Assembly: GCA_003168255.1 (NCBI GenBank) | Contig: PMSU01000197.1 | Location: 1-59,968, forward strand | Direction of reading: 5' to 3' | From: Actinomycetota bacterium | GTDB taxonomy: Bacteria; Actinomycetota; Actinomycetes; Streptosporangiales; Streptosporangiaceae | Length of the DNA: 59,968 nt | Part shown: positions 1 through 9,453 of the stretch, piece by piece | Layout: each line of letters opens with the position of its first letter | Numbering within the stretch: the stretch's first letter is position 1 | Notes under the pieces: generated by a model | The model's database searches: none | What the model saw: the letters and a program-made list of their open reading frames with translations, nothing else | What the model was told of the DNA's origin: nothing | Program-made: the position numbers and the translations under genes

Positions 1-1
1 C

Positions 2-271
2 AAGCCGAGACCCGGCGCGCACCCGCAGTGCATCACCACCCGGCCCGCCGATGACATCGATCACGCCTGGCCTGAGCGCCGACCAACCCCGGTCCCCGCC
101 CGCTTCCCCGAACCATCCACCGCCAGCGCCTGCCCGGACCACAACCACGCCGAACTCCGCACCTGGCCGGCCACGCCGAACAGCCAGCGAACCACCACCG
201 GCAAGACGCCGGCGACTCAACCCCCGCCGCGTGCGTCACCCCGAGCATCACCCGCCAGGCCGGCCGCCTGA
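2..271 (+). pseudogene. HNH-endonuclease-like C-terminal remnant
   Basis: This open frame enters from the left edge and has no start in the window. It reads TTRPADDIDH, then about 40 residues later CPDHNHAELRTW. That spacing resembles the C-terminal HNH nuclease of actinobacterial DUF222/HNH proteins (TRPADxxDxDH followed by CRxHHRLKT). The proline- and threonine-rich remainder does not look like a maintained domain, so I read it as a decayed or partial copy. The call rests on two short motifs and is weak. I see nothing in 272-376. Confidence 0.3.
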
Positions 272-376
272 CCCCAACCCGCCGGCAAGATCCCGCGCGT
301 GAAATGCAGCAAACAGCCTTACTCGCGCCAGACGCCTACGGCCAGTCGCCCAGAGGCCCCGATGTCAGTGCATGGG

Positions 377-1198
377 CTACCGTCGCCCGCGTGAACGATA
401 GCGCGCCTGGCGACCCGGCGGCCGGCCACGCCGCGTCCTGCCGAGCCAGTGCCTGGCGGCGATATACAGCGCCAGGACAGTCCCGCCGTCAAAAAGCAGG
501 CAGACGACGAACGTGCCGATCGCGCTGCCGGCGCCGTTGATCAGCCCCGATCCCAGGCCCCACCTCCAGACCGGCTCGCGCACCGTGAACGGAAGGTCGA
601 GGGGCACCTGGGCCGGCCAGGTCGCGGCGGACGGGCGGCCATCGACCTCCAGCACGCCGTTGGTCGCGACCGTGCAGCCGGTGCGGGCGCCGCACTGCTG
701 GACGTAGGAGGTCGGGGTGAACGTGGCGCGGCCGCCCGCCCCCGCCAGGTAGGCGACGGAGTCGACCAGTCGCGGAAAGATGACGACGCCGGCCACTATC
801 CAGCCGGCCAGCACAACCCACCCGACCGCGTAGGCGACCGGGTGACGATGGCGGTCGTGCGGATGGGCCAGGACAGGGTGCGGTGCCGTGCGGTGCACGG
901 CACGGGCCGGCCCGCGAACCGCTGGGGGGTGCCGGCGCAGGCGCGCCGTCTCGACGATGACCATCGTTAGAGAGACGAGGAAGACGAGGAGCATGAGCAC
1001 CTCGACCAGGTGCAGGAGGACGTAGGGCGTCCCTCCCGTGGCGACATTCGCGGTGACCGCGACGGCCACGATGAAACCCGCCGCGCTGACCACGAGCGTC
1101 CAGATCCAGCCGCGACGGTGGTGCAGCAACCCGGCAGCGGCGATCACGGCGGGGTCGCTTGCCGTGCCAGTGCGGCCGTGCTGCTTCCCTGATGTCAC
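377..1198 (-). CDS. Unrecognised four-helix membrane protein
   Basis: A 273-residue protein with a GTG start. Four hydrophobic segments are visible: near residues 30-52, 60-85, 120-145 and 222-247. The second is followed by a basic, His/Pro/Arg-rich cytoplasmic-type loop. Between the third and fourth lies a soluble stretch with two cysteines (QQCGARTGCTV) that could form a disulphide outside the cell. The C-terminus is strongly basic. It lies 42 bp beyond the adnB stop on the same strand. I do not recognise the family, and no enzymatic motif is visible. Confidence 0.55.
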   Translation of the reverse strand: MTSGKQHGRTGTASDPAVIAAAGLLHHRRGWIWTLVVSAAGFIVAVAVTANVATGGTPYVLLHLVEVLMLLVFLVSLTMVIVETARLRRHPPAVRGPARAVHRTAPHPVLAHPHDRHRHPVAYAVGWVVLAGWIVAGVVIFPRLVDSVAYLAGAGGRATFTPTSYVQQCGARTGCTVATNGVLEVDGRPSAATWPAQVPLDLPFTVREPVWRWGLGSGLINGAGSAIGTFVVCLLFDGGTVLALYIAARHWLGRTRRGRPPGRQARYRSRGRR

Positions 1199-1240
1199 CG
1201 GGAAAGCTTAGAGCGTGCCGGGTTGCCAACGCCTTCGGCG

Positions 1241-4200
1241 TCAGTCTCCCGACGGAATGCCTTCGATCAGCGCGGTCAGGCCGCCGGCGTCCAGCAGGTC
1301 GGCCGGGCTGACGGTCAGGTCGTGCCGCACGTAGTAGAAGGCGGCCCGCACCTGGTCAAGCGGGACGGCGGCTAGCGCGGCCCAGGCCAGCCGGTAGGCA
1401 GCTAGCTGCACGGTCACGGCGCGGCGCTCGTCGGATGAACCGGGAGGTCGCCCGGTCTTCCAGTCCACCACGTCGTAACCACCGGCTGGCCCGTCGGCGA
1501 ACACCGCGTCGATCCTGCCGCGCACCAGGCGGTCACCGATCCGCGTCTCGAACGGCACCTCCACCTCCTGCGGCCACCGGTCAGCCCAGGCGCCAGCCTC
1601 GAACAGTTCGCGCAGGAAGGCGAGATCTGCCTCGGCTTCCTCATCCGGGTCGGACATGCCGAGCAGGTCGCCCGGATCGATCAGGCGCTGCGCGCCGTAA
1701 TGCTGCTCCAGCCAACGGTGAAACGCCGTGCCGCGCCTGGCCTGCGGCGCGGGCGGCAGCGGCATCGGGCGCCGGATCTGCCGGGCCAGCTCTGCGGGAT
1801 CACGAGCCAGCGTCACGAGCGCCGACACGGACAGCTGCTCGGGGAGTTCGACCGCATGGGCGCTATCGCCTCGCCGCCGGTCACGTTCGGCAAGCAGCAG
1901 GGTGGTATCGCGCTCCCAGGCCGCCACCAGGATCTGATCACGCTCATCGAGCATGCCGCCGGCCTCTTCACGCTCATAAAGCACATCGCCGGCCTCCTCA
2001 CGAGCACCAGGATTGACGCCGATGTCCGCGGTGGCAGCAGGACCGCCGTCCATAGCGGCCGCTACTAGGGCCGCGGCTTCGCGCACCGCCTGGTAGCGGT
2101 CCCCGGACGGCGCGGCCGGCCAGGTGGCCGACGCGGGCTCGGCAAGCGCGGGGTTCTCCGCGTCGGGTTCCGGCGGTGCCACCCAGTGCGCCACCGCCCC
2201 GGCGCCGTGCCTGCACCCGTCTGCGATCTCGTCGAGAAATATTGACGGCCCGAGGGGCAGGACGCCATCCCCCCACCAGTAGCCGGAGCAGGCGAGCCAG
2301 AACGCGGCCCGGGTGACCGCCACGTACATCAGCCGGCGCTCCTCAGCCAGCTCCCTGGCGGCACAGGCATCAGCGAATGATCGCACCGACGCCGGATCAA
2401 GGCCGGACAGCTCAGGCAGGTCAGCCGCGTCTCCGCGCAAGCCGAACGGGAGCAGCCGCGGGTTATCGGTCCACCGTGTCGTCTGCCGCGGCCGGGCCGG
2501 GAAGACCTGGCTGCGGTCCCCGGCCGACAGCCCGGGCACCACGACTGCGGCCCACTGAAGCCCCTTGGCCGCGTGCACGGTCACCAGCTTGACCGTGTCG
2601 GTCTCGCCCACCCGGCCTGCCTCAAGCCCGAACTCCTCCTCCTGCGCGGCGGCCAGGTAGGCGAGGAAGGCACCCAGCGTCGCCTCCTCCTGGTCCGCCC
2701 CGAACGCGGCGGCCGTGCCGGCGAAGGCATCCAGGTCAGCGCGCGCGGCCGCCGGATCGACGCCGGGCCTGGTGGCCACCTCGATGTCCAGGCTCAGCGC
2801 GCGCTCGACCTCGCCCACCAGGTCAGCCAGCGGGCGGGCGGCATGCCCGCGCATCGCCCTGAGCTCGGCGCCGAAGGCAGCCAGCCGTGCGTGGCCGACC
2901 AGCGAGTAGGCGGCGGGGTCGCCCAGGTCGTCGACCGCCTCGATCAGGCTGCCCGCGTCCGCGGTGAGATCCGCGACCACCGTGGTGAGCGCGTCGCCTT
3001 CGCTGTCGTCGTGCGCACGGCCGGGGCCGGCCAGCTCGCGGGAACGGCGGCCGAGCGCGATCAGGTCCTTGGGCCCGATCCGCCAGCGCGGGCCGGTGAG
3101 CAGCCGGGCGAGCGCGTCGGATGCGGCCGGGTCGTGCAGCACGCGCAGCGTTGCCACCACATCCTGCACCTCCGGCACGGTGAGCAGGCCGCCGAGCCCG
3201 ACCACCTCCACCGGGATGCCCCGGGCTTCTATCGCCTTGCGCAGCGCGTCGAATTGGACGCGCTTGCGGCAGAGCACGGCGATGTCGGATGGCCTGACAC
3301 CCTCCTTGCGGCCGTCCGGCCAGCGCCGCCCGTCCGGTGCGATCCCAGGCGGCAGGCGCAGCAGCTCTGCCACCCGGTCCGCGACCCACTCCGCCTCGTC
3401 CTTGGCCGACTCGAGCAGCGCGCAGGTTACCCGGCCGCGGCGAGCGCGGTCGGGCGCCGGCACCAGGCGGGGAACCTGCGGCGCCTCGGCGCGCAGGCTG
3501 CTCTGGATCACCGCGGCCGCGTCCAGGATCCGCCCCGCGTTGCGGAAACTGGTGGACAGTGTCCGCGACTGCCCGGCCCGGAAGTCCGCGGCGAACCGCC
3601 GCAGGTTGCCGGCGCTCGCGCCGCGCCAGCCGTAGATCGACTGACAGGGATCACCGACAGCGGTCACCGGGTGCCCGCCACCGAACAGAGTGCGCAGCAG
3701 CACCAGCTGAGCCTGGCTGGTGTCCTGGTACTCGTCGAGCAGGATTGCCTGGTAGCGGCCACGCTCGCCGGCGCCGACCTCGGGATGCCGCTGTGCTATC
3801 CGAGCCGCGAGCGTGACCTGATCGCTGTAGTCCAGCACCTCCCTCGACCGCTTAGCCTCGGCATACCGCTGGATCATGGGCAGCAATTGCTCACGGGTTC
3901 GCTGGCAGGTCAGGATCTTCCTGACCGCCGCGGACACGCCGTTGCGGCCGACGGGGGCCGCTTCAGCCTCCCCCGCCAGCCACTCGCCCACGCCCTGGAC
4001 GTCCGCCGGGCCGCAGAGGTGCTCGGCGAGATCCCCGGCGAGCTGGAGCATCGCGGCGGTCACGCTGCGAGGTGCCCACTCGATGGCGTCCACCGGGCCG
4101 TCGTAGGCGGCCACCACGCCGGACGCGATCTGCCAGGAAACGGCCGGCGTGATCAGCCGCATCGAGGGCTCCAGCGCCTCCCGCAGCGCGTGGTCGGTCA

Positions 4201-4579
4201 CCAGCCTGCCCGCGTAAGCGTGGTACGTGCAGATCACCGGCTCGCCGGCCAGCAGCTCGTGGACCTGCTCGGGCAGGCCCGATCGCCGAAGGCCATCGAG
4301 CCGGCGGCGGACCCGGTCGGCGAGCTCGGCTGCGGCCTTCCTGGTGAAGGTGAGACCCAGCATGCGTTCCGGCCTGGCCAGGCCGTTGGCGACCAGCCAG
4401 ACCAGCCGGGCCGCCATCGTCTCGCTCTTCCCCGACCCGGCGCCGGCGATGACGGCGACCGGGCGCAGCGGGGCGGCGATCACGGCAGCCTGCTCGGCGG
4501 TCGGCTCGGGCAGGCCGAGCAGCCTGGCAAGCTGCACCGGGCCGTACCGGGCAGCGCGGCCCGCCGGGTCATCGCTCAT
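1241..4579 (-). CDS. adnB: AdnB-type UvrD-like helicase with RecB-like nuclease
   Basis: A 1112-residue second subunit of the actinobacterial AdnAB motor-nuclease, which resects double-strand breaks. Walker A is GAGSGKS at residues 46-52. The superfamily 1 motifs TFTRKAAAEL, LLDEYQDT, GDPCQSIYGWRG and VTVHAAKGLQW follow in order. The C-terminus carries a RecB-family nuclease signature (RGRIDAVFAD, then VVDWKTG, then QLAAYRLAW). It starts at the ATGA overlapping the adnA stop, so translation is probably coupled. M. tuberculosis Rv3201c has a similar length, and the gene order fits adnA then adnB. Confidence 0.87.
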   Translation of the reverse strand: MSDDPAGRAARYGPVQLARLLGLPEPTAEQAAVIAAPLRPVAVIAGAGSGKSETMAARLVWLVANGLARPERMLGLTFTRKAAAELADRVRRRLDGLRRSGLPEQVHELLAGEPVICTYHAYAGRLVTDHALREALEPSMRLITPAVSWQIASGVVAAYDGPVDAIEWAPRSVTAAMLQLAGDLAEHLCGPADVQGVGEWLAGEAEAAPVGRNGVSAAVRKILTCQRTREQLLPMIQRYAEAKRSREVLDYSDQVTLAARIAQRHPEVGAGERGRYQAILLDEYQDTSQAQLVLLRTLFGGGHPVTAVGDPCQSIYGWRGASAGNLRRFAADFRAGQSRTLSTSFRNAGRILDAAAVIQSSLRAEAPQVPRLVPAPDRARRGRVTCALLESAKDEAEWVADRVAELLRLPPGIAPDGRRWPDGRKEGVRPSDIAVLCRKRVQFDALRKAIEARGIPVEVVGLGGLLTVPEVQDVVATLRVLHDPAASDALARLLTGPRWRIGPKDLIALGRRSRELAGPGRAHDDSEGDALTTVVADLTADAGSLIEAVDDLGDPAAYSLVGHARLAAFGAELRAMRGHAARPLADLVGEVERALSLDIEVATRPGVDPAAARADLDAFAGTAAAFGADQEEATLGAFLAYLAAAQEEEFGLEAGRVGETDTVKLVTVHAAKGLQWAAVVVPGLSAGDRSQVFPARPRQTTRWTDNPRLLPFGLRGDAADLPELSGLDPASVRSFADACAARELAEERRLMYVAVTRAAFWLACSGYWWGDGVLPLGPSIFLDEIADGCRHGAGAVAHWVAPPEPDAENPALAEPASATWPAAPSGDRYQAVREAAALVAAAMDGGPAATADIGVNPGAREEAGDVLYEREEAGGMLDERDQILVAAWERDTTLLLAERDRRRGDSAHAVELPEQLSVSALVTLARDPAELARQIRRPMPLPPAPQARRGTAFHRWLEQHYGAQRLIDPGDLLGMSDPDEEAEADLAFLRELFEAGAWADRWPQEVEVPFETRIGDRLVRGRIDAVFADGPAGGYDVVDWKTGRPPGSSDERRAVTVQLAAYRLAWAALAAVPLDQVRAAFYYVRHDLTVSPADLLDAGGLTALIEGIPSGD

Positions 4580-7500
4580 GGCGTCACGCCTTCACCGTGC
4601 GGGTGCACCGGGCAGCACGCCGCGACCGGGCAGGTGCGGCAGCCGGGATTGACCCGGGCCTCGAAGACCGGGCCCGCCATCCCGGCCGCGACCGTCTCGA
4701 CAAGCTGCTGGGCCCATCGCGGATCCTTGTCGGACCCGAGCGCGCCTTGGCCCTGTACGCGGGCGCGCCCGGCCAGTCCGGCCTTGCCCACCTGGACCAG
4801 CTCCGCACCGCCTGGCTCAGTCAGGCCGAAGCGCTCGAACGCGCCGAGCAGCACGGCCAGCTGGTACACGCCGAGCTGAGGACTGCGGTCAAGCTCCTGC
4901 TCAGCCACTGGGCTGGAGCCGGTCTTCAGGTCCACCACCACGCCGCGGCCTTCGTCGTCGCGCTCCAGCCGGTCCACCCGGCCGCTGATCTGCACCTGGC
5001 CCACCCGGACGCTCAGTGCAAGTTCTACCGCGACCAGCTCGCGCGGGTTTGCCGCCTGCCAGTCGAGGAACCTACGGACCATCTGGCTGGCCTGCGCACG
5101 CTGCTTCGCGCCGTACCACGCACTGCCGAAGTCCAGGTGGTGCCAGAGCTCGTCGATACGGCCGGAGATCTCGTCATCTGCCGCTCCGCCCGCGGCGAAC
5201 GCCGCGGCCGCGTGGATGACCATGCCCAGATGACGCAGTACGCCCGGGCCGGTGCCGCCGGCCGCCGACTCGATCAGCCAGCGCAGCCCGCACCTGGTGA
5301 ACGACTCGACCTGGGACGGAGACAGCCGCAGTGTTGCGCCTTCGGCCGCGACCGGTTCGGGACTGGACAGGGCGGTCAGCGCGTACCACTGGGCAGGATC
5401 TGCTCCGCGCACCCCGGCCTCGGCCAGCCGGGCCAGCTGGGCCGCGGCGGCCTCGCGCAACACAACCGGACTGCTGATGTCGGCGGCAGTGCGGCGCAGG
5501 TCGGCGGTGAGCGCGGGCAACGACAGCCAGCGATGGCCCTGTCCGCTGATCCGCTCGATCTCGATGTCCTGGCCGGCCAGCTCGGCGAGGAACCTGGACG
5601 GCCGCTCGTCGCTCTCCTCGCCTGAGGCGGTGACGATGAGGCGCTTGCGCGCCCTGGTGACGGCGACGTAGAAGAGGCGGCGCTCCTCGGCCAGCAGCCG
5701 CGCCATGACCGTAGCCGCGGCGGCGTCGGCTGCCACCACCGCCCCGCTCGGGCCGGCCGCAGCGCCAGGACGGGCTGCGCGGGGGACCGGATCGGCCAGC
5801 TCGTCGGCACCGAGCAGCGAGCCGCGCAGCCGCAGGTCGGGCCAGCTGCCCTCCTGCACCCCGGCCACCGCGACCACGTCCCACTCCAGGCCCTTGGACC
5901 GGTGCGCGGTGAGGATCCGGACCGCGTCCTGGCGCGGCGCCCGCTCGGCCAGCGTGTCGCCCGCTATCTCCTGGCCGGACAGGCTGTCGAGGAACAGCCT
6001 CGGCGAACCTGGCGGCAGCCGGTCGGTGAAGGTGGCAGCCGCATGGAACAGCGCCACGACCGCGTCCAGGTCCCGGTCCGCCGCCGAACCTCGCATCCCC
6101 CCCGCCGCGCTCGCCGAGCGCAGTTTCTCGGCAAGGCTGGAGGCCTGCCACACCGCCCAGAGCACATCCTCCGCGCTGCCGTGAGCGGCCGCCTCGCGGG
6201 CGATACCCAGCAGCCGGACCACCCGCTCGGCCGGCCCGGCGATGCGCCCGGTGATCAGGGTGAGGTCGCGCGGGTCACGCAGCACGGCAGCCAGCGGGTC
6301 GCTATCCGGGCGCATACCCGCATCCTCCGCGACCGCGCGCAGCGCCCGGCGCAGCCGGCGCAGGCCGAGCGCGTCCGTGCCGCCGAGCGGCCCGGTGAGC
6401 AGCTCGATCGCTGTCTCCTCGGTGAGCTCGCCGGGCAGCAGGGCGCAGCGCAGCAGGCCGAGCAGCGGGCGGGCACCGGGCTCTGCGGCCAGCGGAAGCT
6501 CGTCACCGGCCACGGCGGCCGGCACGCCGGCGGTGCTGAGCGCCCGGCGCAGCACCGGCAGCTGCCTGGTGGCCGAACGCACCAGCACGGCCATCGACGA
6601 CCAGCGCACGCCGTCCACCAGGTGGGCCCGGCGCAGCAGGTCGGCGACCAGCGACGCCTCCTGGCTCGCGCTCTCCGCGACAAGGATGCGGACCTCGCCT
6701 GGCGCGGCGCCGGGCAGCGTTGCCAGGTTGCGGTGGGCCAGCGGCATGCTGCCCGCCGCCGGGCCGGCCGGCAGCCGCCACGCTATCCGCCTGGACGCCT
6801 CGAGCAGCACCGGGCCGCTGCGGCGGCATACGCCGAGCGCCACTACATCGGCGGGCCGGCCGTCGGGGGCGCGGAACCTGTCCGGGAAACGCGTGATCGC
6901 GCGGGAGTCCGCACCGCGGAACCCGTAGATCGACTGATCGGGATCGCCCACCACGATGAGCTCCCGCCCGTCCCCGGCCAGGGCGTGCAGCAGCGCTTCC
7001 TGCGCCGGGTCGGTGTCCTGGTACTCATCGACCAGCACGAAATCGTAGGCTTGGCGTTCCCTGCCCTGGATCGCCGAGCGGCCGAGCAGCCCCGCGGCTA
7101 TCCGTACGATCTCCGCGTAGTCGTAGGCGGGCACCGGCGCCAGGTCGAAGCGGGCCGCATAGCGGTCGAGGAAGCGCCCGGCGGCGACCCACTCGTCGCG
7201 TCGGTCTCGGACACCAAGCCTGGCCAGGGCGCGGCCGTCGAGGCCGCGCTCGGCAGCACGGAGCAGCAGGTCACGCAGCTCCTCGGCGAAACCGCGGGTG
7301 CCGAGCGCCGGGCGCAGCCGGTCTGGCCATCGGCCGCCGCCGTCTTCGGCCTCGCCGCGCAGCATCCGGCGGACCTCCACCAGGTGCTCCGGCCCGGACA
7401 GCAGCCGCGGCGGCTCGTCGCCGGCCAGGACGAACTCCCGGCGCACCAGGGCGTAGGCGTAACTGTGGAATGTGAGCGCGAGCGGCTCGCGGGTGGTGCG

Positions 7501-7776
7501 GTCCAGCCGGGCCGTGATCCGCTCCCGCAGCTCGCCGGCCGCCTTGCGGCTGAAGGTAAGCACGAGTATCCGCGCGGGATCGCTGCCGCGGCGGATCACC
7601 CGGTCCGCCACCGCCTCGACGATCGCCGTGGTCTTCCCGGTGCCGGGGCCGGCCAGCACGAGCAGCGGGCCGCCGCAGTGGCTGACCACCCGCTGCTGCC
7701 CCTCATCCAGCCGGGGCACCGCGGCCGGGCGAGCCGGCCGGCGGACCAGGTGGTAACCAGCCGCGTGGTTGTCCAT
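4576..7776 (-). CDS. adnA: AdnA-type UvrD-like helicase with Fe-S RecB-like nuclease
   Basis: A 1066-residue first subunit of the AdnAB pair. Walker A is GPGTGKTT at residues 43-50, followed by LTFSRKAAGEL, LVDEYQDTDPAQ, GDPDQSIYGFRG and ILTAHRSKGLEW. The C-terminal nuclease has VVDLKTGSSP and QLGVYQLAVL. It is bracketed by an isolated Cys (FTRCGLRW) and a terminal Cys cluster (CRTCPVAACCP), the arrangement of a 4Fe-4S staple in AddB-like nucleases. The start chosen is the ATG of MDNHAAGYHL. An in-frame extension of 42 codons upstream has no family-like sequence. It overlaps adnB by 4 nt. Confidence 0.87.
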   Translation of the reverse strand: MDNHAAGYHLVRRPARPAAVPRLDEGQQRVVSHCGGPLLVLAGPGTGKTTAIVEAVADRVIRRGSDPARILVLTFSRKAAGELRERITARLDRTTREPLALTFHSYAYALVRREFVLAGDEPPRLLSGPEHLVEVRRMLRGEAEDGGGRWPDRLRPALGTRGFAEELRDLLLRAAERGLDGRALARLGVRDRRDEWVAAGRFLDRYAARFDLAPVPAYDYAEIVRIAAGLLGRSAIQGRERQAYDFVLVDEYQDTDPAQEALLHALAGDGRELIVVGDPDQSIYGFRGADSRAITRFPDRFRAPDGRPADVVALGVCRRSGPVLLEASRRIAWRLPAGPAAGSMPLAHRNLATLPGAAPGEVRILVAESASQEASLVADLLRRAHLVDGVRWSSMAVLVRSATRQLPVLRRALSTAGVPAAVAGDELPLAAEPGARPLLGLLRCALLPGELTEETAIELLTGPLGGTDALGLRRLRRALRAVAEDAGMRPDSDPLAAVLRDPRDLTLITGRIAGPAERVVRLLGIAREAAAHGSAEDVLWAVWQASSLAEKLRSASAAGGMRGSAADRDLDAVVALFHAAATFTDRLPPGSPRLFLDSLSGQEIAGDTLAERAPRQDAVRILTAHRSKGLEWDVVAVAGVQEGSWPDLRLRGSLLGADELADPVPRAARPGAAAGPSGAVVAADAAAATVMARLLAEERRLFYVAVTRARKRLIVTASGEESDERPSRFLAELAGQDIEIERISGQGHRWLSLPALTADLRRTAADISSPVVLREAAAAQLARLAEAGVRGADPAQWYALTALSSPEPVAAEGATLRLSPSQVESFTRCGLRWLIESAAGGTGPGVLRHLGMVIHAAAAFAAGGAADDEISGRIDELWHHLDFGSAWYGAKQRAQASQMVRRFLDWQAANPRELVAVELALSVRVGQVQISGRVDRLERDDEGRGVVVDLKTGSSPVAEQELDRSPQLGVYQLAVLLGAFERFGLTEPGGAELVQVGKAGLAGRARVQGQGALGSDKDPRWAQQLVETVAAGMAGPVFEARVNPGCRTCPVAACCPVHPHGEGVTP

Positions 7777-7929
7777 GTCACCCGCCCGCCTGCTGATTGT
7801 CGTCAGTACGGCATTCCAGCAGATGACACCGACATTGCGCGGCAGGTTCCGCGCAGATCCCGGCGAGTCGCCGCGGATCAGCCCGCCGGGTGACCACCGC
7901 ACCGACCGTTCGGGATGAATCGGAAAGCC

Positions 7930-9453
7930 TTAGCCGACGGGGGCGGCTAGCTCGCCTGCGGAGCGCGGACCCGACGGCAGGCGGATGGGGAGGGTCAGCG
8001 TGATCCGGAGGCCGTGCGGGCTGACCGGCGTGGCTTGCGCGGCGCCGTCGTGCGCGGATGCGATCTCGGCGGCGATGGCGAGCCCGAGGCCGGAGCCGGG
8101 ACCGCCGCCCGGCCGGGTTCCGGCCCGGTAGAAGCGCTCGAAGATATGCGGCAGCTTGTCCGGCGGAACGCCGGGACCGTCGTCGCTGACCTCGATGGTG
8201 ACGCGGCCGCCGGCGGCGGACACGGTGATCGTGCCCACGGTGTTGCCCGGGGTGTGCACGAGCACGTTCATGAGCAGGTTGTCGACGGCGCGGCGCAGCA
8301 GTTCCTCGTCGCCGACCGCCGTCGAGCCGTCGGCGATCCGCAGCCGCCAGGCCCGCGCGGGGTCGGCGACCCGGACCCGCTCCGCGCACCCGGTGACCAG
8401 GGCGGTCACGTCGACTGGCTGCCGGGACTGGCCGGGATGCTGGCCGAGCCGGGCGAGGCGGAGCATGTCGTCGACCAGCCGGCCCATGCGCCGTGTCTCC
8501 AGCACGATCCGGTCCATCACCTCATCGACCTCGTCGGGGCCGCGCAGGGCGCCCTGCTGGTAAAGCTCGGCATTGGCACGCAGCGACGCCAGCGGCGTGC
8601 GCAGCTCATGGCTGGCGTCGGCGAAGAACCGGCGCATCTGCTGCTGGCTGGCCTCGCGCTCGTGCACGTCGGCCTCGATCCGGGCCAGCATGCCGTTCAG
8701 GGCCGCACCGAGCCTGCCCACCTCGCTTCGGGGGCTGTGCGGGGTCACCCGGTCGGTGAGGCCGCCCGCGGTGATCCGGTCGGCCTGTCTGGACATCGCC
8801 TCGATCGGGCGCAGGCCACGGCGCAACACGACGAAGACGCCGAGGCCGATGAGCAGCACCATGGCGATCGAACCGAGCGTGACGATGACCTCAACCTGGT
8901 CGATGGTCTTGGTGACCTGGCCGAGGCTGGTGCCGGCGACGAGGGAACCGCCTTTGACATGGACCGACTGGATGCGGAGCTGCACCTTCCCTTTCGGGCT
9001 GAGCAGGGTATGCGGACCGGGCTGGGCGGCGATCCTGGCGGCTCCGGGCGGCAGGATCCAGATGTTGCCGCCCGCGCCCCCGTTCGCGCTTATCTGTAGT
9101 GTCACCTGCTGGCCACGGGACGGCAGGAAGGTCAAGTCGAAAGCGCCGGGGAGCGCCGGAAATCTGGCTCTGGCCGGCGATCTGACCTGCGTGGGGACGG
9201 CATGTGGTCCCCTTGGACCGCGGAGCGACAGTATGGTGGCCAGCCTCGGCACGGTCAGGGTCAGCGCCCCCTGTAGGTTGCTGTCGGTCTGGGCGAGCAG
9301 GTAGCGGCGCATGAGGGTGACCGCGCCGACGTCGAACGCCACGAGCGTGACCAGCGTGACCAGCACGACGCCGGCCATCACCTTGAGGCGCAACTGGACG
9401 CGCAGCAGCCGCCTGAGCAGCGCCCTCGCGCGGGGAGTTCGGCTATGGCTCAT
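7930..9453 (-). CDS. Sensor histidine kinase, HAMP type
   Basis: A 507-residue transmembrane kinase. The first membrane helix is near residues 26-46, with an extracytoplasmic domain of about 120 residues and a second helix near 180-200. A HAMP linker follows, then the H-box FFADASHELRTPLASL, the N-box VDNLLMNVLVHTP, the G1 box DDGPGVPP and the G2 box GGGPGSGLGLAI. All catalytic boxes look intact. The start is placed at MSHSRTP, an ATG overlapping the regulator's last codons by 11 nt with an AGGCGGG ribosome site. It forms an operon with the regulator just upstream and is MprB/TcrY-like in layout. The signal sensed is unknown; the neighbouring export operon is the obvious target. Confidence 0.9.
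   Translation of the reverse strand: MSHSRTPRARALLRRLLRVQLRLKVMAGVVLVTLVTLVAFDVGAVTLMRRYLLAQTDSNLQGALTLTVPRLATILSLRGPRGPHAVPTQVRSPARARFPALPGAFDLTFLPSRGQQVTLQISANGGAGGNIWILPPGAARIAAQPGPHTLLSPKGKVQLRIQSVHVKGGSLVAGTSLGQVTKTIDQVEVIVTLGSIAMVLLIGLGVFVVLRRGLRPIEAMSRQADRITAGGLTDRVTPHSPRSEVGRLGAALNGMLARIEADVHEREASQQQMRRFFADASHELRTPLASLRANAELYQQGALRGPDEVDEVMDRIVLETRRMGRLVDDMLRLARLGQHPGQSRQPVDVTALVTGCAERVRVADPARAWRLRIADGSTAVGDEELLRRAVDNLLMNVLVHTPGNTVGTITVSAAGGRVTIEVSDDGPGVPPDKLPHIFERFYRAGTRPGGGPGSGLGLAIAAEIASAHDGAAQATPVSPHGLRITLTLPIRLPSGPRSAGELAAPVG

Noticed and set aside
2573..4879. 768-codon open frame opposite adnB
   Set aside because: It is a long antisense frame expected in high-GC DNA. The adnB motifs on the minus strand are complete.
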